This document shows positions 17,293 to 26,819 of a stretch of DNA of 64,000 bases, in pieces. Numbering within the stretch: the first letter of the stretch is position 1; every line of letters begins with the position of its first letter. The stretch spans positions 105,793-169,792 of the forward strand of contig JANYCZ010000049.1 of the NCBI GenBank assembly GCA_025360015.1. The letters are read 5' to 3'. The notes beneath the pieces are model-generated. The model made no database searches. It saw only the letters and a list, made by a program, of their open reading frames with translations, and was not told the DNA's origin. The translations under genes and the position numbers were made by a program. The stretch comes from Verrucomicrobiota bacterium. Its GTDB lineage: Bacteria > Verrucomicrobiota > Verrucomicrobiia > Verrucomicrobiales > Verrucomicrobiaceae.

Positions 17293-20200
17293 ATGAAAAA
17301 AATTTGGAAACATCCTGAGGAGCCGCAAAACGCTAAGCGCTACTGGCGCAGTGTCGCCGAGCTGGATCGTCGCGAAGATTTCTTGAAAAATCTGGGCCGT
17401 GAATTCCCGGGTGGAGACACCCTGGACGAAGGCGAGCGTGAAAACAGCCGTCGTGAATTCTTGAAGATCATGGGTGCCAGCGTGGGCATGATGGGTCTGG
17501 CAAGCTGCCGCCGTCCGCTCATCAACATTCTCCCCTACACCCAGCACGTCGAATGGATGGTGCCGGGCAAGTCCCTGCTGTACGCCACCACCATGCCGCA
17601 AAACGGCGGTGCTGTGCCGCTCGTCGTCACCACGCATGAGGGGCGTCCGACCCATCTTTCCGGCAATCCGCTGCACCCCTTGGGTGGCGGAGTCGGCAGT
17701 TTTGCCCAGGCTTCCGTGCTTGATCTCTATGATCCTGAGCGCTCCCAGAAGCCCATGGGCGCTGGCAAGGAACTCACCTGGCCCAAGGCCAACGATCTTC
17801 TCACAGAAGTCGTCGCTGAAACGAAAAAATCCTCCGGTGCCAGCCTTGGCATCGTCATGGGCGGCTCGTCCTCTCCGACCTACCAGCGTCTGCTGGGGGA
17901 AGTGAAAGCCGCTTTCCCTCAGGTCAAACTGTTCCAATACGAAGCCGTCGGTGGCGAAGGCCAGGCCGCTGCCAACAAGGCCGTGCTCGGCACCGGTGTG
18001 AAGCCCTTCGTGAAGCTCAGCTCCGCGATGCGCATCCTCTCCTTGGACTGCGACTTCCTCGGTGTGGACCCCGTCTCTGGCGAGCCCATCGCCGCTTTCA
18101 CCGCGCATCGTGCGAAGGATAAGGCGACGGCGGACATGAACCGTCTCTACGTCCTGGAAAACCGTTACACGCTGACCGGCGGCATGGCCGATCATCGCAA
18201 GCCCCTCGCGGCAAGTCTCATTCCAGTGGCTGCGGCTTTGATCGCTGCTCAGCTTGGCGACACCTCCGCTCAGGCCTTGGCCGCTACCGCGCCCGCCGCT
18301 CTCAAAGACTGGATCGCACCCGCCGTGCGTGATTTGATCGACAACAAAGGCAAGGCAGTCGTCCTCGCCGGTTCCCGCTACGGCGCGGAAGTGCATGCAC
18401 TGGTCGCTTCGATCAACAATGCCCTCGGTGCTTACGGTTCCACCATTGATTTGCTGCAGGCTCCTGCCTCCCCTGAACTTGGCACTTTCGCCGATCTGCA
18501 GGCCGCCGTTGCCGGCGGTCAGTTGAAGACCCTCCTCTCGCTGACTCCTGCCAGCCTGTACTATGACGCTCCGGATGCCACGGCGCTGGCCAAGCTTGTC
18601 ACGGACAAAGGCGTGAAGCTCGTTCACGTCGGCATGCATAAGAACATCACGGCACTTCAGGCCGCATTGCACATTCCAGCCGCTCATTACCTCGAAGTCT
18701 GGGGAGACGTGCGTGCCGCAGATGGCACCTACTCGATCATCCAGCCGATGATCGCTCCTTTGTACGACGGTGCCAGCCGTGTGGAAATCCTGCTCGCTCT
18801 GCTTGGTCGCAAAAAGCTCGGCCCTGCCGCAGCTGCTGCGCCTGCCGCCGCCGGTGCCGCACCCGCCGCTCCTGCTGCCCCCGCCGAAGACGCCGCCCAC
18901 ACCGCTGTGCGCGACACCTTCGCCGCTCTGGCTGGCAGCCTCGACGAATCGAAATGGAATTTCACCCTGCGTGACGGCTTCCTCAAAGGTTCCGCCTACG
19001 CCAAGGCCGCCGGCGCACCGAATGTCGCCGCTGTCGCTGGTTTCGTGGCCAAAGCCGCCCCTGCCGTGGCTCCCACGGACGACGCGCTCGAAGTCGTCCT
19101 CGTCGCTGACTCCAGCGTCTATGATGGCCGCTACATCAACAACGCCTGGTTGCAGGAAGCGCCAGATCCGGTGACGAAACTCACCTGGGAAAATGCGGCA
19201 TGGATCGGCTCCTACACCTTCCGTCGCCTCGGTCTCAAAGAAGGCCAGCATGTCAAGATCACCGTCGGTGACACTTTGATCGAAATCCCGGCCATCGAAG
19301 CGCCGGGGCATGTCTCGAACTCCATTACCCTGCCTCTGGGCTACGGTCAGAGTGACGTTGGCATGGTCGGCAGTGGTCGCGGTGTGAACGCTTACGCCCT
19401 GCGCAAGCAGCCCGGCTCGTTCGTCCTTGGCGGTGCCAAGATCGAAGTGCTTCCCACCATCGCTGAACTCGCGATCACGCAGGAGCACAACACGATGGAA
19501 GGCCGCGCGCTGTATCGTGAAGGCACGCTCGACACCTTCAACAAGGACGTCGCTTTTGCCCAGAAGACCGGCATGGACGGGCACATCCCGGAAAACATTT
19601 CCCTCTACAAGGGCCAGGTCGGGGTCAAATCCGACGAGAACCCTGCCGGCTTCGACTACGAGACGCAGCACCAGTGGGGCATGACGATCGATCTCAGCAA
19701 GTGCCTCGGTTGCACGGCTTGCATCATCGCCTGCCAGAGCGAAAACAACATTGCCGTCGTCGGCAAGGACCAGGTCCGCAAAGGCCGTGTGATGCAGTGG
19801 ATCCGCATGGACCGCTACTTTGCCGTGCCAAAGTGGGGCAAGAACGAAGTCGAACAGGAAAGCACCTGGGCCGAAGACAACGCCACGCCCGAGCAGCTGG
19901 AAAACGCTGAAATGGTGCAGCAGCCTGTGGCCTGCCAGCAGTGTGAATCCGCCCCGTGTGAAACCGTCTGCCCCGTGAACGCCACCGTTCACACCCCGGA
20001 AGGTCTCAACGCGATGGCCTACAACCGCTGCATCGGCACGCGCTACTGCGCCAACAACTGCCCTTACACCGCCCGCCGCTTCAACTGGTTCGACTACAAC
20101 AAGCGCAATCCGTTGATCGACACCACCGTGCTCGGCATGAAAGTCGGCAATCTTTACGCCGGCCCTCTGGGTGAAAAGCGCGAGGACGAAAGCCTCCGCC

Positions 20201-20571
20201 TTCAGCGCAACCCGAACGTCACCGTCCGCATGCGCGGGGTCATCGAGAAGTGTACCTACTGCGTCCAGCGCCTTGAATCCGCCAAGATCCTGCAGAAGCA
20301 GGTGCAGCGCGACTCCAAGGACTTCCGTGTGCCGACCGACACCGTCAAAACCGCCTGCCAGCAGTCCTGCTCGGCCGAGGCCATCATCTTCGGCGATCTG
20401 GGCGATCCTAACGCTGCGGTGACCAAATCGAAGGCATCGCCACGCGACTATCAGTTGCTCAAATACATCGGTACCCGCCCACGCACGAGCTACCTCGCCC
20501 GTCTGCGCAATCCGAACAAGAACATGCCCGGTGCGGAAAACATCGCCGTGTGGAGCAACAACCAATTCTAA
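17293..20571 (+). CDS. actB: Alternative complex III subunit B, molybdopterin-like and Fe-S fusion protein
   Basis: A 1092-residue periplasmic subunit that fuses a molybdopterin-oxidoreductase-like domain with a ferredoxin-like domain, as in other ACIII complexes. The Tat signal SRREFLKIMG is near residue 52 and is followed by a possible lipobox GLASC. The C-terminal part carries the cluster motifs CLGCTACIIAC, CQQCESAPCETVCP, CIGTRYCANNCP and CTYC with a later CQQSC, enough for up to four Fe-S clusters. Residues about 511-535 form an Ala/Pro-rich linker, an unusual low-complexity insertion inside the large domain. It lies 23 bases after actA. Confidence 0.95.
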   Translation: MKKIWKHPEEPQNAKRYWRSVAELDRREDFLKNLGREFPGGDTLDEGERENSRREFLKIMGASVGMMGLASCRRPLINILPYTQHVEWMVPGKSLLYATTMPQNGGAVPLVVTTHEGRPTHLSGNPLHPLGGGVGSFAQASVLDLYDPERSQKPMGAGKELTWPKANDLLTEVVAETKKSSGASLGIVMGGSSSPTYQRLLGEVKAAFPQVKLFQYEAVGGEGQAAANKAVLGTGVKPFVKLSSAMRILSLDCDFLGVDPVSGEPIAAFTAHRAKDKATADMNRLYVLENRYTLTGGMADHRKPLAASLIPVAAALIAAQLGDTSAQALAATAPAALKDWIAPAVRDLIDNKGKAVVLAGSRYGAEVHALVASINNALGAYGSTIDLLQAPASPELGTFADLQAAVAGGQLKTLLSLTPASLYYDAPDATALAKLVTDKGVKLVHVGMHKNITALQAALHIPAAHYLEVWGDVRAADGTYSIIQPMIAPLYDGASRVEILLALLGRKKLGPAAAAAPAAAGAAPAAPAAPAEDAAHTAVRDTFAALAGSLDESKWNFTLRDGFLKGSAYAKAAGAPNVAAVAGFVAKAAPAVAPTDDALEVVLVADSSVYDGRYINNAWLQEAPDPVTKLTWENAAWIGSYTFRRLGLKEGQHVKITVGDTLIEIPAIEAPGHVSNSITLPLGYGQSDVGMVGSGRGVNAYALRKQPGSFVLGGAKIEVLPTIAELAITQEHNTMEGRALYREGTLDTFNKDVAFAQKTGMDGHIPENISLYKGQVGVKSDENPAGFDYETQHQWGMTIDLSKCLGCTACIIACQSENNIAVVGKDQVRKGRVMQWIRMDRYFAVPKWGKNEVEQESTWAEDNATPEQLENAEMVQQPVACQQCESAPCETVCPVNATVHTPEGLNAMAYNRCIGTRYCANNCPYTARRFNWFDYNKRNPLIDTTVLGMKVGNLYAGPLGEKREDESLRLQRNPNVTVRMRGVIEKCTYCVQRLESAKILQKQVQRDSKDFRVPTDTVKTACQQSCSAEAIIFGDLGDPNAAVTKSKASPRDYQLLKYIGTRPRTSYLARLRNPNKNMPGAENIAVWSNNQF

Positions 20572-20580
20572 ACCGGACAC

Positions 20581-22044
20581 ATGGACGCCTCCGCTACAGC
20601 AACCAACACACCACGCATTCTCGCCCGCGAGCCGCTGGTGTTGAACAACCGCTCCTATTCTTGGATCACCAACCGCATCTGCGGCATCGTGGAAAACAAG
20701 CAGCCCGCTCTCTGGTGGGTCCTGTTTGTCCCTTCCGTGCTGCTCACAGGGCTGATGGTCTTCTGCTTCACCTACCTCATTTCCACCGGCGTCGGTGTCT
20801 GGGGTCAGAAGCAGCCGGTCGCCTGGGCTTGGGACATCACCAATTTCGTGTTCTGGATCGGTATCGGCCACGCTGGCACGCTCATTTCCGCCATCTTGTT
20901 CCTCACCCGCCAGAAGTGGCGTACGTCGGTGAACCGCGCTGCGGAAGCCATGACGATCTTCGCCGTGATGTGCGCCGGTCTCTTCCCGGCCTTCCACGTC
21001 GGCCGTGTGTGGATGGTGTGGTTCCTCGCTCCGATCCCGAACGCCAACGCCATCTGGCAGAACTTCAAGTCCCCCCTGCTCTGGGACGTCTTCGCCGTCT
21101 CGACCTACTTCAGCGTTTCCGCCGTCTTCTGGTTCCTGGGACTCGTGCCCGACCTTGCCACGCTGCGTGACCGCTGCCGCCCGGGCTTGAAGAAATTCCT
21201 CTACGGCCTGTTTGCCCTCGGCTGGCGCGGTGGCAACCGCCACTGGAGCCACTATGAGACCGCCTACCTGCTCCTGGCCGCTCTCTCCACTCCGCTGGTG
21301 CTCTCCGTGCACTCCGTCGTGTCCTTCGACTTCGCCACTTCTGTCGTTCCTGGCTGGCACACCACCATCTTCCCGCCCTACTTCGTGGCCGGCGCTATCT
21401 TCGGTGGTTTCGCCATGGTGCTGACCCTCATGCTTCCTGTGCGCCGCATCTACGGCCTGGATGACCTCATCACGGCCAAGCACGTCGATAACATGGCCAA
21501 GATCATCCTGCTCACGGGCACGATCGTCGGTTACGCCTACTGCATGGAGCTCTTCGTGGCCTACTACAGCGCCAATCCGTATGAAGCCGCTGCCTTCACC
21601 CTCCGCGGCCTGACCGGTCCTTCCACCTGGGCTTACTACTGGATGTTTAGCTGCAACGTGTTTGCCCCGCAGCTCTTCTGGAGCCGCTGGTGCCGCCACA
21701 ATATCTGGGTCGTCATGATCGTCTGCATGTTCGTGAACGCCGGCATGTGGTTCGAGCGCTACGTCATCATCGCCACCACGCTGGAGCGTCTCATGGTGCC
21801 GGGCTCCTGGCGCGTCTATGAGGCCACCTGGGTCGATAAGTACACCTTCCTCGGCACCTTCGGCTTCTTCATGATGCTCTTCCTTTTGTTCCTGCGCTTC
21901 CTGCCAGTCATCGCCATCGGCGAAGTCAAAGGCGTCTGCGCCCAGTCGAACCCGCATCAGGACGACCACGCTGAGCCTGGCATCCAGGAGGAAGACCTCA
22001 TGGACTATCCCGACCGTCACGTCGCCAAACCCGTTGCCGCCTAA
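20581..22044 (+). CDS. actC: Alternative complex III subunit C, NrfD-like quinol-binding membrane protein
   Basis: A 487-residue polytopic membrane protein of the NrfD/PsrC family with about ten hydrophobic segments; in ACIII this subunit and its paralogue ActF form the membrane core, and ActC holds the quinol site. Family motifs include [31 protein letters not shown] and [16 protein letters not shown]. It starts 9 bases after actB, and its C-terminal tail is charged and cytoplasmic. ActF (23392-24699) is its distant paralogue. Confidence 0.94.
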   Translation: MDASATATNTPRILAREPLVLNNRSYSWITNRICGIVENKQPALWWVLFVPSVLLTGLMVFCFTYLISTGVGVWGQKQPVAWAWDITNFVFWIGIGHAGTLISAILFLTRQKWRTSVNRAAEAMTIFAVMCAGLFPAFHVGRVWMVWFLAPIPNANAIWQNFKSPLLWDVFAVSTYFSVSAVFWFLGLVPDLATLRDRCRPGLKKFLYGLFALGWRGGNRHWSHYETAYLLLAALSTPLVLSVHSVVSFDFATSVVPGWHTTIFPPYFVAGAIFGGFAMVLTLMLPVRRIYGLDDLITAKHVDNMAKIILLTGTIVGYAYCMELFVAYYSANPYEAAAFTLRGLTGPSTWAYYWMFSCNVFAPQLFWSRWCRHNIWVVMIVCMFVNAGMWFERYVIIATTLERLMVPGSWRVYEATWVDKYTFLGTFGFFMMLFLLFLRFLPVIAIGEVKGVCAQSNPHQDDHAEPGIQEEDLMDYPDRHVAKPVAA

Positions 22045-22065
22045 CTTTATAACTGCACCCCGACT

Positions 22066-22665
22066 GTGAGCACCACCCTCAAACGAGTCCACGGCTACCT
22101 CGCTGAATTTGACAGCGTGAAGGACCTCTATCATGCCGCCGAGCATGTGCGCGATGCTGGTTACCAGCGCTGGGACGTGCATTCGCCGTTCCCGATTCAC
22201 GGCATGGATGACGCGATGGGCAACCCGCGCTCCAAGCTGCCCATGCTTGTCTTCTGCGGTGGCATCACCGGCACCACGGTCGCTTTCACCTTGGAAACGA
22301 TCACGCAGACCAATTTCTGGAGCCACATCGGCCTCGGTTTCCTGCAAAAGATCGTCGAAACCTATCCGACCGTCGTTCAGGGCAAGCCCACCGACATCTG
22401 GACCCTGCCTGCCTTCTTCCCGGTGATGTTTGAGCTGACGATTCTCTTCAGCGCCTTCACCACCCTGTTCGGTCTGCTGGCCCTCATCGGCCTGCCACGC
22501 TGGAACCACCCGCTGTTTGTCTCCAAGAACTTCAGCAAGTTCTCAGACGACGGTTTCTTCGTCTGCATCGAAGCTCGCGACCCCAAATTCTCCCAGGAAG
22601 GCACCAAAAGCCTTCTCGAAAAAGCCGGCGGCAAGAACATCGAACTCGTGGAGGACGAAATCTAA
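22066..22665 (+). CDS. actD: Alternative complex III subunit D (DUF3341)
   Basis: A 199-residue membrane subunit of the DUF3341 family: a small ferredoxin-like N-terminal domain (HGYLAEFDSVKDLYHAAEHV), then two membrane helices linked by a short loop, with WDVHSPFPIHGMDDAMG between. The start is GTG at 22066, since no suitable ATG precedes the conserved N-terminus. It sits 21 bases after actC and 18 before actE, in the canonical ACIII order. Confidence 0.93.
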   Translation: MSTTLKRVHGYLAEFDSVKDLYHAAEHVRDAGYQRWDVHSPFPIHGMDDAMGNPRSKLPMLVFCGGITGTTVAFTLETITQTNFWSHIGLGFLQKIVETYPTVVQGKPTDIWTLPAFFPVMFELTILFSAFTTLFGLLALIGLPRWNHPLFVSKNFSKFSDDGFFVCIEARDPKFSQEGTKSLLEKAGGKNIELVEDEI

Positions 22666-22683
22666 GCCTCGCTTACCCGCACC

Positions 22684-23367
22684 ATGAAGTACTTCTTTCT
22701 CAGCTATATTTTTGTCATCGCGATCTTCGTGAGCGCGTTCGGTTTCCGTGGCAGCAAATCCGAGTTGCCTCCGCTCGAAATCATCCCGGACATGGATCAG
22801 CAGGCCAAGATCAAATACCAGGCCGCCAGCGAATTCTTCGCCGATGGCCGTGGTGCCCGCATGCCCGTCAAAGGCACGCTGCCCATGGGTTTTGAAGTTC
22901 CCGCCAAACCTGCGGCGGAAGGTGCCAAGCCCGGCCGCGTTGCCTTCACCAGCGGTCTCGGTTACTATGACACCGGTAAAGTCGGTGACTTATACGGCGA
23001 CGGTCTGCCGACCGAGATCACCAGCGAGCCGGCCGTCTTCAACGACGACTTCATCAAGCGGGGTGAGCAGCGCTACAACATCAACTGCGCCATCTGCCAC
23101 GGTGCCTCCGGCAATGGCAAGGGCGTGACCTCCAAATACGGCATCCTCACCGCCTTCAACTTTCAGCAGCCCGGCAACACGGACCCTGCCAATGCCGCCG
23201 CCTACCGCGCGGATGGTGCCATCTTTGATGTCATCACCAACGGCAAAGGCCTCATGGGCAGCTACGGCGGCAACATCACCTTGCGCGACCGCTGGGCCAT
23301 CGTGGCCTACATCCGCTCCCTGCAAATCGCCGCTAAAGAGTCTGGCGCCACCCTTCCCCTCCAGTAA
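22684..23367 (+). CDS. actE: Alternative complex III subunit E, monoheme cytochrome c
   Basis: A 227-residue exported cytochrome c with one heme motif, CAICHGASGNGKG, near residue 135, and a Met-containing C-terminal segment (GKGLMGSYGGNI) that can supply the distal ligand. The hydrophobic N-terminus (YFFLSYIFVIAIFVSAFGF) serves as membrane anchor or signal. In ACIII, ActE docks near ActA and can deliver electrons to the oxidase. It lies between actD and actF. Confidence 0.93.
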   Translation: MKYFFLSYIFVIAIFVSAFGFRGSKSELPPLEIIPDMDQQAKIKYQAASEFFADGRGARMPVKGTLPMGFEVPAKPAAEGAKPGRVAFTSGLGYYDTGKVGDLYGDGLPTEITSEPAVFNDDFIKRGEQRYNINCAICHGASGNGKGVTSKYGILTAFNFQQPGNTDPANAAAYRADGAIFDVITNGKGLMGSYGGNITLRDRWAIVAYIRSLQIAAKESGATLPLQ

Positions 23368-23391
23368 CGGCACGATCACGCGAATCCCGGC

Positions 23392-24699
23392 ATGAGTCAC
23401 CACGTCACCTTCAACGATCTGCCCCAGGGCGGAGAAAAATTCGAACCAGCCAAGGGCGGCAAGCTCATTGGCGCATTCGGCCTTTTCGGCCTGCTCGGCC
23501 TCTTAGCATCGGCCTTCTTCTTCTTTAAGAACACGGACACCTTCGCCTATTCCTGGCTGTTCGCCGTCTTCTTCTGCTTCACCTTCGTGGCCGGCGGCTG
23601 CTTCTGGATCCTGCTCCACAGCGCCTCCAACTCGAGCTGGGGCGTCGTCGTGCGCCGCATCTGGGAAAACATGGCCAACATGGTCGTCCCCCTGGCCATC
23701 CTCGCCTCCCCGCTGCTCATTCCCGCAGTGAATGGGCCGCTGTATGAGTGGATGGGTCATCATCGCACGGCTGCAGAACACGCCGCTCATGCCGATCATC
23801 CCACCACGGTGAAAGAGGCGCTGCATCACATGGCTGCGGACAATCCGCACCTCCACGTGCTGGTCACCAAGTTCGGTTACATGAACCTGAACGCCTGGTA
23901 CATCCGCTTTGGCCTCTATTTCCTCGTCCTCTGGTTCATCGCCCGCACGCTGCGCGGCAAGTCTCTCCAACAGGAACAGGATGGCGACATCAAGCACACC
24001 ATCAAAGCGCGCCAGTTCTCCTGCATCGTGCTGCTGCCCTACGCTCTCGCGGTCACCTTCGCGGCCTATGACTGGCTCGTAGGCCTCGACTACAACTGGT
24101 TCTCCACCATGTGGGGCGTGTACATCTTCGCAGGTTGCGCCTGGGCCTCCATGGCGGCGTCGATCCTGATCGTCATCTGGCTGCGCAGCCTGGGCTACCT
24201 CCAGAAGGTGGTCACGGACGAGCACTACCATCTCATGGGCAAGCTGCTCTTCGCCTTCACCGTCTTCTGGGCCTACATCTCCTTCAGCCAGTATTTCTTG
24301 ATCTGGTACGCCAACATCACGGAAGAAACCCGATTCTACCTCACCCGTAACACGGAAGGCTGGCGTGAAGTGTCCATCTTCATTCTCCTCGGCCACTTCA
24401 TCGTCCCCTTCCTCTTCCTGCTCTCGCAGCAGAAAAAGAAGAACACCACCTATATCGGCCTCGGCTGCGTCTGGATCCTCTTCATGCATGTCGTGGACAT
24501 GTACTGGAATGTCATCCCTGAGCGCGGTCCGTCCTTGGGCGTTGGCGTCGTGGTTCCCTATGCCTGGGTGCAGGATATCGCCGCCTTCTGCGCCGTCTTC
24601 GGTGCCATGGGCTTCCTTTACCTCCGTGGCCTGGCCAAATACAGCCTGTATCCATGGCGTGACCCGCGCCTCCTTGAGTCCGTGAACGTCGTCAACTGA
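23392..24699 (+). CDS. actF: Alternative complex III subunit F, NrfD-like membrane protein
   Basis: A 435-residue polytopic membrane protein, paralogous to ActC, that completes the membrane core of ACIII. About ten hydrophobic segments are visible, with FSQYFLIWYANITEETRFY and LGHFIVPFLFLLSQQKK typical of the subunit. A His-rich loop (HHRTAAEHAAHADH) lies near residue 120. It ends 14 bases before the Pro/Ala-repeat protein gene. Confidence 0.93.
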   Translation: MSHHVTFNDLPQGGEKFEPAKGGKLIGAFGLFGLLGLLASAFFFFKNTDTFAYSWLFAVFFCFTFVAGGCFWILLHSASNSSWGVVVRRIWENMANMVVPLAILASPLLIPAVNGPLYEWMGHHRTAAEHAAHADHPTTVKEALHHMAADNPHLHVLVTKFGYMNLNAWYIRFGLYFLVLWFIARTLRGKSLQQEQDGDIKHTIKARQFSCIVLLPYALAVTFAAYDWLVGLDYNWFSTMWGVYIFAGCAWASMAASILIVIWLRSLGYLQKVVTDEHYHLMGKLLFAFTVFWAYISFSQYFLIWYANITEETRFYLTRNTEGWREVSIFILLGHFIVPFLFLLSQQKKKNTTYIGLGCVWILFMHVVDMYWNVIPERGPSLGVGVVVPYAWVQDIAAFCAVFGAMGFLYLRGLAKYSLYPWRDPRLLESVNVVN

Positions 24700-24713
24700 T
24701 TCCCCGTTTCTCC

Positions 24714-25328
24714 ATGTCGCAGCCCGATCCATCCAAAAAAGCCGGTGCCACCTTCACGTGGGTGCTCGGAGCCTTCGCGGGCTTCGCCGTGCTCTTCCTT
24801 CTCATCCAGGCCCTCAGTGACTCGAAGGAGGGTTTTGACCCACGCGAGCAGGAACGCCGTGACAACACCGCTGAGATCCTCGCCGCACAGGCCAAAAGCA
24901 TCGCCAGCCTGGGCCTGAACGACGCCGTCAAAAAGCAGTCCGTCTTTGACAAGACCCTCGCCGCTCTCGCCGCCAAAAAACCCGGAGTGAGCACTCAGGT
25001 GGTCCCAGGATCACCCACTCAGCTCAAACAGGCCGCCACTCCACCTCCTGCTCCTGCTGCCCCTGCAACTCCTGCCCCTGCAACTCCTGCACCAGCCGCT
25101 CCTCCCGCGCCCCCCGTTCCAGCTGCCCCCGCAACTCCTGCGCCAGCCGCCGCCCCTGCACCTCCTGTTCCCGCTGCCCCCGCAACTCCTGCACCAGCCG
25201 CTCCTCCCGCGCCCCCCGTTCCAGCTGCCCCCGCAACTCCTGCGCCAGCCGCCGCTCCCGCACCCCCCGTTCCTGCTGCTCCCGCAGCCCCTGCACCCGC
25301 CCCTGCCGCACCCGCTTCGCCCAAGTAA
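24714..25328 (+). CDS. Single-pass membrane protein with long Pro/Ala-repeat tail
   Basis: Not a recognised family. The 204 residues comprise a short N-terminus, one membrane helix (about residues 13-32), a charged helical segment up to about residue 105, and a Pro/Ala tail. The tail contains four 17-residue repeats and is probably extended in the periplasm. Position between actF and ccoN, with 14 and 3 base gaps, suggests a structural or assembly role bridging ACIII and the oxidase subunits, which is inference. Pro/Ala tails are common tethers and can vary in length between strains. Confidence 0.75.
   Translation: MSQPDPSKKAGATFTWVLGAFAGFAVLFLLIQALSDSKEGFDPREQERRDNTAEILAAQAKSIASLGLNDAVKKQSVFDKTLAALAAKKPGVSTQVVPGSPTQLKQAATPPPAPAAPATPAPATPAPAAPPAPPVPAAPATPAPAAAPAPPVPAAPATPAPAAPPAPPVPAAPATPAPAAAPAPPVPAAPAAPAPAPAAPASPK
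25086..25289 (+). repeat. Four tandem 51-bp units (17-residue Pro/Ala repeats)
   Basis: Four in-frame 51-base units encode PAPAAPPAPPVPAAPAT or PAPAAAPAPPVPAAPAT, alternating between the two versions, so the pattern also has a 102-base period. The fourth unit ends in AA instead of AT. The units are nearly identical in DNA, implying recent expansion by slippage or unequal recombination rather than selection on protein sequence alone. Because the repeat unit is a multiple of three, changes in copy number keep the frame open. Confidence 0.9.
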
Positions 25329-25331
25329 GTC

Positions 25332-26819
25332 ATGCAGACCACTCCCGCCATCCCTGACACAGACCTTCAGGCCGACAACCTTCGCCGCGCGGCGATCGAT
25401 AAGTCGGTGAAAGGTCCTGTTCTCTTCCTCTTCACCAACGGGGCCTTCTGGCTCATGCTTTCCACGCTGCTCGGCGTCCTCTCCGCCATCAAGCTGGTGG
25501 AGCCTGAGTTCCTCGGAAACTCCCAGTACCTCACCTACGGCCGCCTGCAGCCGGCGCATATCAATGCCCTCGTCTATGGCTGGGGCATCCAGGCTGCTCT
25601 GGGCGTGATGCTGTGGATCATGGCCCGCCGCTCCGGTCAGGTGCTCAAGGGGGGCCAGACCCTCCTCATCACCGCTGGCGTGTTTTGGAACATCACCATC
25701 ACCTTCGGCATTCTCGCCGTCCTCATGGGCAAGAGCACCTCGATCGAGTGGCTGGAGATGCCCGGGTTCGTCTGGCCGGTGCTGCTGGGCTGCTTCCTCT
25801 GCTACGCCTGGCCCATCGCCCGCATGTTTGGCCGCGCTTTCCGCCCTGAAGGCTTCATGGTCAGCACTTGGTACATTCTCGGTGCCTGCTTCTGGTTCCC
25901 CTGGATCTTCGTCACCGCCAACGTCGCCCTGCACTGCCTGCCAGGCCTGGGTGCCATCGGTGCCGGCATTGATGCCTGGTACATCCACGGGGTGATCCTG
26001 CTGTTCTTCGTCCCCGTCGGTGTCGGCTCGGCTTATTACTTCATTCCCAAGATCACCGGTCAGCCCATTGCCTCCTCGCAGCTCGCCTCCGCTGGCTTCT
26101 GGAGTCTCGCCATCCTCGGTGGCTGGACGGGCATGCAGAAATACATGGGCGGTCCGCTCCCAGCCTGGATGTCCTCCGTCGGTGCCTGCGCCGGTGTGCT
26201 GCTGCTCATCCCAGTGGGTCTTGTCGGTCTCAATCATCACCTCACCACCATCGGCAAGCACAGCGCCGTGGCCACCAGCCCCACCCTGCGCTTCATCTTT
26301 TTCGGAGCGATGTTCTACCCGGTCTCCGGCCTGGTTCTCGCCTTGAACTCCGCCTTCTGGACCGGTGCCAATGTGCAGTTCACCCAGTCCTGGTACGCCT
26401 TCCAGACCGTCAGCGTTTACGGCTTCTTCAGCATGTGCGTCTTCGGTGCCATCTACTACATCGTGCCGCGTCTCTCCGGCTGTGAATGGCTCAGCGTCCG
26501 CCTCATCCGCAATCACTTCTGGTTCTCCGTCTATGGCGTCGGCACCATCGTCGTCATGAGCCTCGTCGCCGGCTGGCAGCAAGGCGTGGACCTGAATGAT
26601 CCCGAGCATTGGGATCAGACCTTCATGAATCACGTCGTCAATTCCCGCCCCTACGTCGTCTCCCGCGCAGTCGCCTGGACGCTCATCAGCTTCTCGAACG
26701 CCATGTTCCTCCTTCACCTTCTGCTCATGGTCGCAGGTCTGGGCCGCCGCAGTTCGGCACCCACCCTGCTCGGACACGACCACGACGATCACGCTCTTCC
26801 CCACGAAGCCCACGCATGA
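25332..26819 (+). CDS. CcoN-like (cbb3-type oxidase subunit I) protein lacking active-site ligands
   Basis: A 495-residue polytopic membrane protein of the heme-copper oxidase fold, cbb3 branch: YGRLQPAHINAL (His76, matching a low-spin heme ligand), DAWYIHGVILLFFVPVG (His219, matching the first CuB ligand) and FGAIYYIVPRLSG. At the place where CcoN normally has Tyr, then His-His (LYIWAGPHHLHY), this protein has Gly263, Gln269 and Lys270. Where CcoN has HVH (active-site heme and low-spin heme ligands) it has Phe357-Gln-Thr359. Four of six metal-ligand His and the cross-linked Tyr are thus missing, so oxygen reduction is unlikely. A His-rich C-terminus follows. ccoO overlaps its stop by ATGA. 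Confidence 0.85.
   Translation: MQTTPAIPDTDLQADNLRRAAIDKSVKGPVLFLFTNGAFWLMLSTLLGVLSAIKLVEPEFLGNSQYLTYGRLQPAHINALVYGWGIQAALGVMLWIMARRSGQVLKGGQTLLITAGVFWNITITFGILAVLMGKSTSIEWLEMPGFVWPVLLGCFLCYAWPIARMFGRAFRPEGFMVSTWYILGACFWFPWIFVTANVALHCLPGLGAIGAGIDAWYIHGVILLFFVPVGVGSAYYFIPKITGQPIASSQLASAGFWSLAILGGWTGMQKYMGGPLPAWMSSVGACAGVLLLIPVGLVGLNHHLTTIGKHSAVATSPTLRFIFFGAMFYPVSGLVLALNSAFWTGANVQFTQSWYAFQTVSVYGFFSMCVFGAIYYIVPRLSGCEWLSVRLIRNHFWFSVYGVGTIVVMSLVAGWQQGVDLNDPEHWDQTFMNHVVNSRPYVVSRAVAWTLISFSNAMFLLHLLLMVAGLGRRSSAPTLLGHDHDDHALPHEAHA

Noticed and set aside
17266-22509. Very long minus-strand open frame (1747 codons) opposite actBCD
   Set aside because: It is antisense to three well-supported act genes; its composition (Gly, Val, Glu and His rich, no domains) is what the reverse complement of GC-rich coding DNA gives.
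25086-25289. CRISPR-like array
   Set aside because: The units are contiguous without spacers, in frame, and encode Pro/Ala repeats.
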